Of a DNA stretch of 64,000 nt, positions 36,955-45,853 are shown one piece after another; the first letter of the stretch is position 1, and each line of letters opens with the position of its first letter. The notes under the pieces are model-generated. The model made no database searches. It saw only the letters and a list, made by a program, of their open reading frames with translations, and had not been told where the DNA came from. Source of the DNA: Microbispora hainanensis (GTDB lineage Bacteria > Actinomycetota > Actinomycetes > Streptosporangiales > Streptosporangiaceae); assembly GCF_006874475.1 (NCBI RefSeq), contig NZ_VIRM01000052.1, forward strand, positions 1-64,000, in the 5' to 3' direction. The position numbers and the translations under genes were made by a program.

Positions 36955-37240
36955 CCGCGCTGCCAGGCGGGGTGCACTCGGATCTCGATGTCGTCGCACG
37001 CCGTCTCCGGCGCCGGTTCGGCGCTGACGCGGACCTGTATCGGACGGCCGGTGCCGGACTCGACGAACGACAGGGGCGGACGGCCGTCCTGCAGGTGCCT
37101 GTCGCCCCACTGCATCAGCGACAGGAACACCGGCAGCAGGTCTTCGCCGGCCTCCGTCAGCCGGTATTCGTCGCGGGCCCGGCTTCCCGGCTCCCGATAG
37201 ACGACGGACGCGACGATCCCTGCGGCCTTCAGCTGTTTGA
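36951..37240 (-). pseudogene. HxlR-family regulator, C-terminal remnant
   Basis: The minus strand reads LLKQLKAAGIVASVVYREPG, SRARDEYRLTEAGEDLLPVF, and a C-terminal tail. This is the second half of the HxlR winged helix. The first half, with the recognition helix and the start codon, is missing. Past about 37240 the sequence is instead a divergently oriented SDR gene cut in its own N-terminus. One deletion can explain both. Confidence 0.75.
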
Positions 37241-37244
37241 GCAG

Positions 37245-37781
37245 GTCCGCTCGGCGGCGTCGGTCGCCGCCCTCGCGGAGATCGCCTCCGACGCCGAGAT
37301 CGTGTTCAACAACGCCGGGATCCTGCTGCCCGCCCCACTGCTGACGGGTGACTTCGAGGATGTCACCGTGACGTTCGACGTCAACGTCTTCGGGCCGCTG
37401 CGGATGGCGCGGGCCTTCGCACCGATCCTGGCCGCGAACGGCGGGGGCGCGCTCGTCGACATGCACTCCGTGCTGTCCTGGCTGGCCGGCGGCGGCGCCT
37501 ACGGAGCGTCCAAGGCGGCGGCGTGGTCCCTCACGAACTCGCTCCGGATCGAGCTGGCGCGCCAGAACACCCAGGTCGTCGGTGTGCACGCGGGGTTCAT
37601 CGACACCGACATGGTCTCCGCCATCGAACTGCCGAAGGCGACTCCGGCCGACGTGGCCGCGCGGATCGTCGACGGCCTGGAGTCCGGGGCCGCGGAGGTG
37701 CTCGCCGACGACGTCACGGTCGCCGCCAAGGCGGCACTGTCGGGCCCCGTGGAGAACCTGACCTTCTCGACCGCCCGCTGA
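37245..37781 (+). pseudogene. Short-chain dehydrogenase lacking its N-terminus
   Basis: From about 37245 the frame reads ASVAALAEIASDAEIVFNNA and goes on through NVFGPLRMARAF, SVLSWLAGGGAYGASKAAAW (YxxxK) and GFIDTDM to a normal end. The first ~55 residues with the GxxxGxG cofactor loop are lost. The open frame upstream is antisense HxlR sequence, not an SDR. Without the cofactor loop it should be inactive. Confidence 0.78.
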
Positions 37782-37817
37782 GACCGCATCTGCGCACTCA
37801 AGGAGTACCGCACCGCC

Positions 37818-38243
37818 ATGCCGCTGTGGACCATCCATCACACGCCCGGGATCTTCACCGACGCGGAGAAGCACCGGCTCGCCGCCCGTATCGCCGACCA
37901 CTACGAACAGATCGGGCTGCCCCGGTTCTACGTGGTCACGCTGTTCCACCAGACCCGGCCCGAGGACTTCTACGTCGGCGGGGAGCCGACCCCGGCCGGG
38001 GTCCGCATCACCGTCGACCACATCGCGCGAAGCAACCCCGACCGGAAGAGCCGGCGCCGGACCGCCCAATGGATAAAGGGCATGCTGCAGCCCCACCTCG
38101 AAGGGCACGCGGCGCTGCACTGGGAGTTCCACGTCGACGAGACCAGCGAAGACCTCTGGATGATCAACGGGATCGCGCCGCCTCCGGCGGGCTCCGCCGC
38201 CGAGAAGCACTGGGCCGCGAGCAACTCGGCGTCCCCCTACTGA
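37818..38243 (+). CDS. Tautomerase-superfamily protein
   Basis: A 141-residue protein starting MPLWTIHHTPG, with the N-terminal Pro that is catalytic in tautomerases after Met removal. It matches the longer oxalocrotonate tautomerase-like family (Tautomerase_3 type), with RFYVVTLFHQTRPEDFYVGG and NSASPY at the end. It follows the SDR remnant by 36 bases and was probably part of the same operon. Confidence 0.82.
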   Translation: MPLWTIHHTPGIFTDAEKHRLAARIADHYEQIGLPRFYVVTLFHQTRPEDFYVGGEPTPAGVRITVDHIARSNPDRKSRRRTAQWIKGMLQPHLEGHAALHWEFHVDETSEDLWMINGIAPPPAGSAAEKHWAASNSASPY

Positions 38244-38285
38244 CCGCGCCGCCGGTGCGTCGCCCCGGCCGATGAGTGACCCGGG

Positions 38286-38315
38286 CTGCACCTGAGGTTC
38301 GCGGTGCGCCGCTGA
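38286..38315 (+). pseudogene. Tail of a second RibD/DHFR-like gene
   Basis: CTGCACCTGAGG and the next bases encode LHLRFAVRR and a stop, closely matching the LHLRFKVRR end of the fusion gene at 36952. Nothing else of that gene remains. It is best read as a scar of a lost second copy. Confidence 0.5.
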
Positions 38316-38336
38316 CCGTGCCGCCCGCTCAGGGAT

Positions 38337-39281
38337 TCATCGGGATTCGATGCGGCCCAGTGGTTCGCCGGCCGCGGCCAGAGCGGCACGCGCCTCCGGC
38401 CAGGCGGAGCCGTCGACGCCGAGCGCGGTGCGAAGGTAGGCCCAGGTGAGCCGCTGGATCAGGGCGACCCGCCCGGGGTGCTCGTCCGTGGTCTCCGTGA
38501 CGTTGTAGCCGGAGATCCCTCCGAGCGAGTGTTCCGCACCGAACACAGTGAGCAGGCTCTTGCCGTGTGGGCTCCGGACGTACGCGTCGGTGAACCAGTC
38601 CGGCCCCCGGACCGACAGCAGGGACTGGTCGCGGTCTCCCGCGACCACGAGGGCCGGTGTGGTCATCTCCGCGAAGCCCGGGTTCATGAACGGGAAGTGC
38701 TCGGCGGCGAACGGAGTCAGGTCGGCTCCGCCCGTGCCGGGGACGGCGAGCAGCACACCCGCGGTGATCCGCGGGTCGGACAGGTCCTCTCCCGGCTCGC
38801 CTTCCGCGCCGAGGACTCGCGCGCCCAGGAGCATGCTCGCCGTCTGCGCGCCCCAGGAGTGGCCGGCCACGGCGATGCGGCTCCGGTCGAGCCGCCCGGC
38901 GAGCCCGGGAGCGGCGGCTTCGACGAACTCCAGCCCGTCGAGGACGCGCGTGAGGTCCTCGACGCGGAACCGCCAGATCAGGGGCGTACGGGGGTCGTCG
39001 GGAGGAAGGTTCAGCGTCCTCGAGTCGAGATGGGTGGGCTGGATCACCGCGAAGCCGTGGGCGGTCCAGAAGTCGACCAGCGGGGCGTAGCCGTCCATCG
39101 ACTCCCCGAAGCCGTGCGAGAAGACGATGACCGGCAGTTCGTTTCCGGTCGCCGGCGCGGACACGCGTACGCGCAGGTCCTCGCCGCGGCCGGGGGCCGG
39201 CAGCACCACCGGCTTCACCGAGATGACAGGGGTGGGCGCGCCGACGGCCACATCGGTGGCCGCCATGCCTGTGTGCGTCAT
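38337..39281 (-). CDS. Alpha/beta hydrolase (chlorophyllase/PAF-acetylhydrolase-like)
   Basis: A 314-residue hydrolase. The oxyanion region is VIVFSHGFGESMDGY near 50. The nucleophile is GHSWGAQTA near 142, with Asp in VVAGDRDQSL near 215 and His in FGAEHSLGGI near 250. No signal peptide is seen. It lies 15 bases downstream of an LLM-type monooxygenase gene and is probably in its operon. Confidence 0.87.
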   Translation of the reverse strand: MTHTGMAATDVAVGAPTPVISVKPVVLPAPGRGEDLRVRVSAPATGNELPVIVFSHGFGESMDGYAPLVDFWTAHGFAVIQPTHLDSRTLNLPPDDPRTPLIWRFRVEDLTRVLDGLEFVEAAAPGLAGRLDRSRIAVAGHSWGAQTASMLLGARVLGAEGEPGEDLSDPRITAGVLLAVPGTGGADLTPFAAEHFPFMNPGFAEMTTPALVVAGDRDQSLLSVRGPDWFTDAYVRSPHGKSLLTVFGAEHSLGGISGYNVTETTDEHPGRVALIQRLTWAYLRTALGVDGSAWPEARAALAAAGEPLGRIESR

Positions 39282-39296
39282 GGGTTGGTCTTCCTC

Positions 39297-40175
39297 TCAG
39301 TTGTTTCGTGAAGTGATGAGTTCGTCGGTCACCCAACGGGCGACGCCTTCGGGGTAGGGCGACGGCAGCCCGAGGACGATGTGCCGGAAGCCCGCGCCGA
39401 TCGCCTCGGTGATCGCGTCCCGGGTGGGGCCGGGCCGGTCGTAGGAGACGGGCAGGTGGATCGAGCGGGTGATGGAGGCGGGGTCGCGGCCGATCTCGGC
39501 GCAGTAGCGGTCGAGCAGCGCGCTGCGGCGGACGACGTCGCCGATGTCGCCGCCGGGGACGTTCCACAGGTCGGCGTGCTCGGCGGCCACGCGCAGCGTC
39601 GGCGACGAGCGGCCGCCGATGAGGATCGGCGGATGGGGACGCTGGACGGGTTTGGGGTTGCAGAAGGCCCCGGTGAGCCTGACGTGGGTGCCGTGGAAGT
39701 CGAACGGTTCGGCCTCGGTCCACAACCGCCGGATCACCGTGCAGGCTTCGGCGAGGCTCTCCACGGCGTGCGCGGCGTCGTGGAAGGGCAAGCCGTGCGC
39801 GTCGTACTCACGCCGGGCCGGCGGATGGCCGGGCCGTGAACCGGCGCCGATGCCGAAGTCGAGCCGTCCGCCGCAGATCTCGTCGACGGTCGCGGCGATC
39901 TTGGCCAGCATCGCGGGCGGCCGGAACCGGTTGCTGGTCACCAGTACGCCGATCCGCAGCCGCCGGGTCTGTGCGGCGAGGGCGGCGAGCAGCGTCCAGC
40001 CTTCGTAGGCAGGCCCGTCCGGGTCGCCGGCGATGGGCATGAGGTGATCGAACAGCCACGCGTGCTCGATCTGCGGGATCGCGTCCGCCTCGCGCCAGAC
40101 CCGCAGGACGTCGTGATAGCCGACCTGTTGCGGAGCGGTCATGATCCCGAAACTGGGGCGGAGGGAATGCGGCAT
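39297..40175 (-). CDS. LLM-class F420/FMN-dependent oxidoreductase
   Basis: A 292-residue luciferase-like TIM barrel. LRPSFGIMTAPQQ opens the barrel. LRIGVLVTSNRFRPPAMLAK and CGGRLDFGIGAG are family blocks, and PPILIGGRSSPTLRVAAEHA lies in the C-terminal half. The sequence type favours F420 as cofactor. ATG 40175 has AAAGGA upstream. It is divergent from a TetR gene with two operators between, so it is probably induced by a substrate. Confidence 0.88.
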   Translation of the reverse strand: MPHSLRPSFGIMTAPQQVGYHDVLRVWREADAIPQIEHAWLFDHLMPIAGDPDGPAYEGWTLLAALAAQTRRLRIGVLVTSNRFRPPAMLAKIAATVDEICGGRLDFGIGAGSRPGHPPARREYDAHGLPFHDAAHAVESLAEACTVIRRLWTEAEPFDFHGTHVRLTGAFCNPKPVQRPHPPILIGGRSSPTLRVAAEHADLWNVPGGDIGDVVRRSALLDRYCAEIGRDPASITRSIHLPVSYDRPGPTRDAITEAIGAGFRHIVLGLPSPYPEGVARWVTDELITSRNN

Positions 40176-40299
40176 GGGGATGGTCCTTTCGCCGCGGGCG
40201 GCGCGGGATGAGTGCGCCGACGGCGGCCGGGTGGAAAGGGAAGTGCGGGAACGACGCATGGCTTGGTCGCAGGCCCGCTGCTCTGGCATCATGAGCAAG

Positions 40300-40340
40300 C
40301 GGGACCGTGTCCCGTTTTGACGATACGGAACCATGTCCCG
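40300..40340. promoter_or_regulatory. Two TetR operators between LLM and TetR genes
   Basis: CGGGAC-CGT-GTCCCG (40300-40314) is a perfect palindrome. CGGAAC-CAT-GTCCCG (40326-40340) differs by one base. The centres are 26 bases apart, and the second lies 33 bases before the TetR start. This fits cooperative autorepression and control of the divergent operon. Confidence 0.78.
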
Positions 40341-40373
40341 TTTAGCAAGTCCGGTGATGGAGGGAGCCGCGCG

Positions 40374-40964
40374 ATGAACGACAGCGACCGGGGCGCGGGG
40401 CGGGCGGCCCGGCCCAGACGGGCGGACGCACGGCGCAACGAGAAGACCCTGCTCGACGCGGCCGCCGAGGTCTTCGTCGCCTCAGGGGTGGACGCGCCCG
40501 TACGCGACATCGCGGCCAAGGCCGGCGTCGGGACGGCCACCATCTATCGCCACTTCCCGACGCGAGCGGACCTCATCATCGCCGTCTACCGGCACCAGGT
40601 GGAGGCCTGCGCCGAGGCCGGACCCGCCCTGCTGGAGTCCGGCGCGACGCCCTATGAAGCACTGCAACGATGGATCGGCCTGTTCGTCGACTTCCTGGTC
40701 ACCAAGCACGGGCTGGCCGCCGTGCTGCGCTCCGACGAGGCCGGGTTCGAGGCCCTGCACGCCTACTTCCTCGACCGTCTCATGCCCGTGTGCACCCGGC
40801 TGCTCGACGCCGCGGCCGCCGCCGGTGAGATCCGCTCCGACATCCCGGCCCTCCAGCTCATGCACGGCGTCGGGAACCTTTGCATCGGCGCCGAGCACGA
40901 TCCCGACTACGACGCCCGACGGCTGGCCGCACTGCTCATCGCCGGGCTCCGCCTGCCGGACTAG
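40374..40964 (+). CDS. TetR-family transcriptional regulator
   Basis: A 196-residue regulator. NEKTLLDAAAEVFVASGVDA and VGTATIYRHFPTRADLI form the helix-turn-helix. The C-terminal part (HGLAAVLRSDEAGFEALH) is of the SbtR-like TetR_C type. ATG 40374 follows GGAGG by about 10 bases. It probably represses itself and the LLM/hydrolase operon. Confidence 0.9.
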   Translation: MNDSDRGAGRAARPRRADARRNEKTLLDAAAEVFVASGVDAPVRDIAAKAGVGTATIYRHFPTRADLIIAVYRHQVEACAEAGPALLESGATPYEALQRWIGLFVDFLVTKHGLAAVLRSDEAGFEALHAYFLDRLMPVCTRLLDAAAAAGEIRSDIPALQLMHGVGNLCIGAEHDPDYDARRLAALLIAGLRLPD

Positions 40965-40965
40965 G

Positions 40966-41835
40966 TCATGTCCGTGCTGCGACGTTCACGGGGCGCCTGG
41001 CCGGTGACGACGCCGGCCAGGCGACGTCGTCGATCGCGAGCCACGGCGCCTCGGCCACGGCCGCGGGCGTGAGCCCGGCGAACGCCTTGACCTCGCGGGT
41101 GAGGTGGGACTGGTCGACGTAGCCGCTCGCCGCGGCGACACCGGCGGCGCCGTGCCCCGCCGCGAGCAGGTGGGCGGCGTGGTCGAACCGCACCAGCTGG
41201 GCGGCGCGTTTGGGGGTGATGCCGAGCTGGGACCGGAAGCGCGACCACAGGCGCTTGCGGCTCCAGCCCACCTCGCCGGCCAGGCCGTCGACCCGCACCC
41301 GCCCCCGGCTTGCGAGCGTCCGCCGCCAGACGTGGACGACCTCCGGATCGACCGGGGGAGCGGCGTGCAGCCGCCGGCCGAGGATGTCCCTCGCGACCGC
41401 GAACCGTTCGTCCCACGACGTGGCGGCGCGCAGCCTGTCCTCGGCTCGCCCGGCGTCGCTGCCCCAGACGTCATGGAGAGGCACCACCGTCCCGCTGAGC
41501 TCGGCCGGCGCGCCGAACACGGCGGCCGCCGCGACCGGCTCCAGCCGGATCTGGAGGCACTCGACCCGGCGGCCGGCTGCCCGGAAATCGCCGGGAAGGA
41601 GCCCGGCGACGACGCTGCCGCGCCGGGTCCGGCCATGGGCGTCGTGGATGGCGGTCTCGGTGTCGCTCAGGTCGACGAACAGGGTGACGAACGGGTAGGC
41701 GACCATGGTGATGTCCCACAGCGCGGGGGAGCGCTGGCGGAACCCGGCCATGCTCACCCCCGGCAGCCGGCCCCGCGTGCGCGGGACCGCGACGTCCACC
41801 CACGCCCAGTCGTATAACGTCCCCGCCGACGGCAT
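40966..41835 (-). CDS. AraC-family transcriptional regulator
   Basis: A 289-residue regulator. The N-terminal half is a sensor domain with LWDITMVAYPFVTLFVDLSD. The C-terminal double helix-turn-helix has VDGLAGEVGWSRKRLWSRFR, then ITPKRAAQLVRFDHA and AAASGYVDQSHLTREVKAFA. It is complete, unlike the AraC part of the fusion at 36052. Its target is not evident from position. Confidence 0.88.
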   Translation of the reverse strand: MPSAGTLYDWAWVDVAVPRTRGRLPGVSMAGFRQRSPALWDITMVAYPFVTLFVDLSDTETAIHDAHGRTRRGSVVAGLLPGDFRAAGRRVECLQIRLEPVAAAAVFGAPAELSGTVVPLHDVWGSDAGRAEDRLRAATSWDERFAVARDILGRRLHAAPPVDPEVVHVWRRTLASRGRVRVDGLAGEVGWSRKRLWSRFRSQLGITPKRAAQLVRFDHAAHLLAAGHGAAGVAAASGYVDQSHLTREVKAFAGLTPAAVAEAPWLAIDDVAWPASSPARRPVNVAART

Positions 41836-41943
41836 ACGACCAGCCTAATCACCGGAGCCGCACGCGTCGTGATCTCCGCGTCATCTCCGAGTGATCTCCG
41901 ATGGCGGCCGGGCGGCGCGGGGCGCGTGATCGGCGGCTCCACG

Positions 41944-41995
41944 CCGTGTCCCGAAGCCGTGTCCCGAGGTTGTGTCCCCAGGTTGCGTCCCGAAA
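41944..41995. repeat. Four imperfect 13-bp tandem repeats
   Basis: CCGTGTCCCGAAG, CCGTGTCCCGAGG, TTGTGTCCCCAGG and TTGCGTCCCGAAA follow one another without gaps, ending 31 bases before the start at 42027. They share GTGTCCCGA as a core. They could be regulator sites, or slippage products like the other short repeats in this window. Confidence 0.8.
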
Positions 41996-42026
41996 TTCGG
42001 TTGCGGGGCCTTGTTACGGTTTCCGC

Positions 42027-43463
42027 ATGCTCTCGTCCTCTCAGCGCGCCCTGCTGCCGCGCTCGGCACCTGCGGCCTCGGGGATGTCGTCCCGCTCGAT
42101 CGGTGCGCTGCTGGACCGGCTCGACGAACGGTCCGTCGAGTGCCACTCCCTCATGGTCGTCCGCCACGGACACGTCGTCGCCGAAGGCTGGTGGGCGCCG
42201 TACTCGGCCGGACGCCCGCACCTTCTCTACTCGCTGACCAAGTCCTTCACCGCGGTCGCCGTGGGGCTCGCCATCAGCGACGGGCTGCTCGCGCTGGACG
42301 ACCGGGTGGTGGACGTGCTGCCCGACCACGTTCCGGCCGGCATCTCGGAGCAGGCACGCCGCATCACCGTTCACCACCTGCTGTCCATGACGACCGGACA
42401 CCGCGACGACAGCCTCGCCGAGGCATGGGACCTCGAACCGGGCGACCTGGTGAAGGGCTTCCTGCGCGTGCCGTTTCCCGAGCCCGAGGGGACGCGGCAC
42501 GCCTACGACAACCCGACGACCTTCGTCCTGGCCCGGATGGTGGAACGGGTCACGGGCCGCGGCCTCCCCGAGCTGCTCGACGAGCGTCTCTTCACGCCGA
42601 TGGGGGTCGACCACGCCGAATGGGACCGGGTGGCGAGCGGCGCCGCCTTCGGATTCCACGGACTGCACCTCACGACCGAGGCCGTGGCCGCCTTCGGCGA
42701 GCTGCTGCTGCGCGGAGGACTGTGGGGCGACCGGCGGCTCGTCCCGCGCGAATGGGTGGAGCTCGCGACGCGGCGGCACATCGGCACCCAGCAGGTCGAG
42801 GGCTGGTCGGAGAGCCGCGACACGCTGTGCGGATACGGCTACCAGTTCTGGATGTCGCAGCACGGTTTTCGAGGCGACGGCGCCTTCGGCCAGCTGTGCG
42901 TGGTCGTCCCGTCGCACGATCTCGTGGTCGCCGTCACCGCCGCCGCGACGGAGGGGGCGGAGATACTCGACCCGATCTGGGAGTGCCTGCTGCCCGGCGT
43001 GGATCAGGCGGACAGCGCCCGGGACGACGCGATCCTCGCCGAGCGGCTGCGGCGGCTGTCGTTCGCGCCGGTGCCCGGTTCTGCCGGCCCGGAGCATCCC
43101 GTCACGGCGAAGATCGACGACTCCGCCGGGGATTCGCCGCTGCCCGGCGGCACCACGGTGACCGTCGATCCCGTGGACGGTGGCTGGCTCCTGCGGCTCG
43201 GGCCGGTGCTCGACATCGAGGCCGGCCACGGCGCATGGCGGGAGAGCTCGCCGCTCGGCCGCCCCGTCGTCGCGACCGGCGCCTGGCAGCGCGGCACGTT
43301 CGTCGCCGAGCTTTACGTCATCACCACTCCCCACCGGGTGCGGCTGGTGGTCGACGCCGAGACGGGGACGGCGGTGGCGACGTGGAACGTCGTGCCCCTG
43401 ACCGGCCCCGATCTTGCGGTGCACGTGCGGTCGCCGCTGATGACCCGGCCCGACGTCGCGTAG
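42027..43463 (+). CDS. Serine hydrolase, beta-lactamase/class C fold
   Basis: A 478-residue enzyme. The SxxK motif is SLTKSF near 72, and YDN near 160 replaces YSN. HGL (GFHGLHLT) lies near 213. A C-terminal beta domain of about 130 residues follows. It is related to esterase EstB/6-aminohexanoate dimer hydrolase-type proteins. No signal peptide is seen. ATG 42027 is used because upstream in-frame sequence is the tandem-repeat region. Confidence 0.88.
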   Translation: MLSSSQRALLPRSAPAASGMSSRSIGALLDRLDERSVECHSLMVVRHGHVVAEGWWAPYSAGRPHLLYSLTKSFTAVAVGLAISDGLLALDDRVVDVLPDHVPAGISEQARRITVHHLLSMTTGHRDDSLAEAWDLEPGDLVKGFLRVPFPEPEGTRHAYDNPTTFVLARMVERVTGRGLPELLDERLFTPMGVDHAEWDRVASGAAFGFHGLHLTTEAVAAFGELLLRGGLWGDRRLVPREWVELATRRHIGTQQVEGWSESRDTLCGYGYQFWMSQHGFRGDGAFGQLCVVVPSHDLVVAVTAAATEGAEILDPIWECLLPGVDQADSARDDAILAERLRRLSFAPVPGSAGPEHPVTAKIDDSAGDSPLPGGTTVTVDPVDGGWLLRLGPVLDIEAGHGAWRESSPLGRPVVATGAWQRGTFVAELYVITTPHRVRLVVDAETGTAVATWNVVPLTGPDLAVHVRSPLMTRPDVA

Positions 43464-43547
43464 GAGGCCGGCGGGCGCGGGCCGCTCCGTCCCCCGTGGC
43501 GGCGGTTGCGTCCGGCGGGTCCCGCCGTGTGGGAGACAATGCGACCC

Positions 43548-45800
43548 ATGACGAATCCTCCCGGGGGCGCCGCGGGCAGGCCGCCCGGCGTGCAGCTCGA
43601 CGCCGTGCTGGAGCGGATCACGTACGCCAATGAGGAGACCGGTTACACGATCGCCAGGGTCGCCACCGAACGGTCCGGCACCGAGCTGCTCACCGTCGTC
43701 GGCCCGCTGCTCGGGGCGCAGGTGGGCGAGTCGCTGCGGCTCACCGGCCGCTGGGGCTCCCACCCCAAGTACGGCAGGCAGTTCGAGGTGTGGTCCTACA
43801 CCACCGTCCTGCCGGCGACGATCCAGGGCATCCAGCGCTACCTGGGCTCGGGGCTGATCAAGGGCATCGGCCCGAAGATGGCCGAGCGGATCGTGGACCA
43901 CTTCGGCACCGACACACTGCGGGTCATCGAGGAGGAGCCCAAGCGCCTGGTCGAGGTGCCCGGCCTCGGGCCCAAGCGGACCAAGATGATCGCCGCGGCC
44001 TGGGAGGAACAGAAGATCATCAAGGAGGTGATGATCTTCCTGCAGGGCGTCGGGGTGTCCACCTCGATCGCCGTGCGCATCTTCAAGCAGTATGGCGAGG
44101 ACTCCATCGACGTGGTCCGCAAGGAGCCCTACCGGCTCGCCGACGACGTGTGGGGCATCGGCTTCAAGACCGCCGACACCATCGCGCAGGCCGTCGGCAT
44201 CCCCCACGACAGCCCCGAGCGGGTCAAGGCCGGGCTGCGCTACACGCTGTCGCAGGCCGCCGACGACGGCCACTGCTATCTGCCCGCCCCCAACCTGGTC
44301 GCCGACGCCGTCAAGATCCTGGAGGTGCCGCCCGACCTGACCACCGCCTGCCTGGAGGAGCTCGTCGCCGAGGAGGGCGTGGTCCGCGAGGAGATCCCGG
44401 CCAGGGGAAACGGCGAGCAGGCCGGGGACGACGAGAGCACGGTCCCGGCGATCTACCTCGTCCCCTTCCACCGCGCCGAGCTGTCGCTGGCCGGCACCCT
44501 GCGCACTCTGCTGACCGCCGGCCACGACCGGCTGAAGGCGTTCGCCGACGTGGACTGGCCGGCCGCCTTCGACTGGCTGCGCGGCCGCACCGGCGCCGAC
44601 CTGGCGCCCGAGCAGGCCGAGGCCGTACGGCTCGCGCTGACGGAGAAGGTGGCCGTGCTGACCGGCGGCCCCGGCTGCGGCAAGAGTTTCACCGTGCGTT
44701 CGGTGGTGACGCTGGCCCGCGCGAAGCGGGCCAAGGTCATCCTCGCCGCCCCGACCGGCCGGGCGGCCAAGCGGCTGGCGGAGCTGACCGGCCACGAGGC
44801 CACCACCGTGCACCGGCTGCTCCAGCTTCGCCCCGGCGGGGACCCCACCTTCGACCGCGACAACCCCCTCGACGCCGACCTGGTGGTCGTGGACGAGGCG
44901 TCCATGCTCGACCTGCTGCTGGCCAACAAGCTGGCCAAGGCGGTCGCCCCGGGCGCGCACCTGCTGTTCGTCGGCGACGTCGACCAGCTTCCCTCGGTCG
45001 GCGCCGGAGAGGTGCTGCGCGACCTGCTGGCCGCCCCCGGCATTCCCCGGGTGCGGCTGACGCAGATCTTCCGCCAGGCGCAGGAGTCGGGGGTGGTCGT
45101 CAACGCCCACCGCGTCAACACCGGGCAGCACCCCCTGGTCCGCGAGTTCCCCGACTTCTTCCTGTTCTCGTGTGAGGAACCTGAGGAGATCGCCGCCCTG
45201 ACCGTGGACGTGGTCGCCCGGCGCATTCCGCGGAAGTTCGGGCTCAACCCGCGCAGGGACATCCAGGTGCTGGCGCCCATGCACCGCGGCGCGGCCGGCG
45301 CCGGCGCGCTCAACACCGCCCTGCAGGAGGCGCTGACCCCCGCCCGCGAGGGCATGCCGGAGCGCCGCTATGGCGGGCGGGTCTTCCGCGTCGGCGACAA
45401 GGTCACCCAGCTGCGCAACAACTACGACAAGGGCGCGGCCGGGGTGTTCAACGGCACGGTCGGCGTCGTCACCGCCATCACCCCCGAGGAGAGCAAGCTG
45501 ACCGTGCTGACCGACGAGGACGAGAACGTCGACTACTCCTTCGACGAGCTCGACGAACTCGCCCACGCCTACGCGGTCAGCATCCACCGCTCCCAGGGCA
45601 GCGAATATCCGGCGGTCGTCATCCCGCTGGCCACCAGCGCCTGGATGATGTTGCAGCGCAACCTTCTCTACACCGCCATCACTCGTGCCAAGAAGCTCGT
45701 GGTCATCGTCGGGTCGCGGCGGGCGCTCGGCCAGGCCGTACGCACGCGGGGGGCGGGCCGCCGCCACACGGGGCTGACCCACCGCCTCCGCGTGCCCTGA
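43548..45800 (+). CDS. recD2: RecD2-type ATP-dependent DNA helicase
   Basis: A 750-residue superfamily 1B 5'-3' helicase without RecBC partners. The N-terminal OB-fold and helix-hairpin-helix repeats (LIKGIGPKMAERIV; LVEVPGLGPKR; VWGIGFKTADTIA) cover about 1-220. The motor has Walker A GGPGCGKSFT near 370, motif II VVDEAS, and motif III VGDVDQLPSVG. The C-terminal UvrD-like block is SIHRSQGSEYPAVV and YTAITRAKK. RecD2 acts in mismatch/recombination repair. It appears to be a core gene in an otherwise accessory region. Confidence 0.95.
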   Translation: MTNPPGGAAGRPPGVQLDAVLERITYANEETGYTIARVATERSGTELLTVVGPLLGAQVGESLRLTGRWGSHPKYGRQFEVWSYTTVLPATIQGIQRYLGSGLIKGIGPKMAERIVDHFGTDTLRVIEEEPKRLVEVPGLGPKRTKMIAAAWEEQKIIKEVMIFLQGVGVSTSIAVRIFKQYGEDSIDVVRKEPYRLADDVWGIGFKTADTIAQAVGIPHDSPERVKAGLRYTLSQAADDGHCYLPAPNLVADAVKILEVPPDLTTACLEELVAEEGVVREEIPARGNGEQAGDDESTVPAIYLVPFHRAELSLAGTLRTLLTAGHDRLKAFADVDWPAAFDWLRGRTGADLAPEQAEAVRLALTEKVAVLTGGPGCGKSFTVRSVVTLARAKRAKVILAAPTGRAAKRLAELTGHEATTVHRLLQLRPGGDPTFDRDNPLDADLVVVDEASMLDLLLANKLAKAVAPGAHLLFVGDVDQLPSVGAGEVLRDLLAAPGIPRVRLTQIFRQAQESGVVVNAHRVNTGQHPLVREFPDFFLFSCEEPEEIAALTVDVVARRIPRKFGLNPRRDIQVLAPMHRGAAGAGALNTALQEALTPAREGMPERRYGGRVFRVGDKVTQLRNNYDKGAAGVFNGTVGVVTAITPEESKLTVLTDEDENVDYSFDELDELAHAYAVSIHRSQGSEYPAVVIPLATSAWMMLQRNLLYTAITRAKKLVVIVGSRRALGQAVRTRGAGRRHTGLTHRLRVP

Positions 45801-45853
45801 TCTTCCGTGCCCTGATCTCTCGCGTCCTGGCCGGCGCGCCCGCCCCGGCCGCG

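Noticed and set aside
41754-45782. A 1342-codon open frame on the minus strand
   Set aside because: It is antisense to the beta-lactamase-fold gene and recD2. Its composition (Gly/Asp/His/Arg rich) is that of a high-GC shadow frame, with no domain signature.
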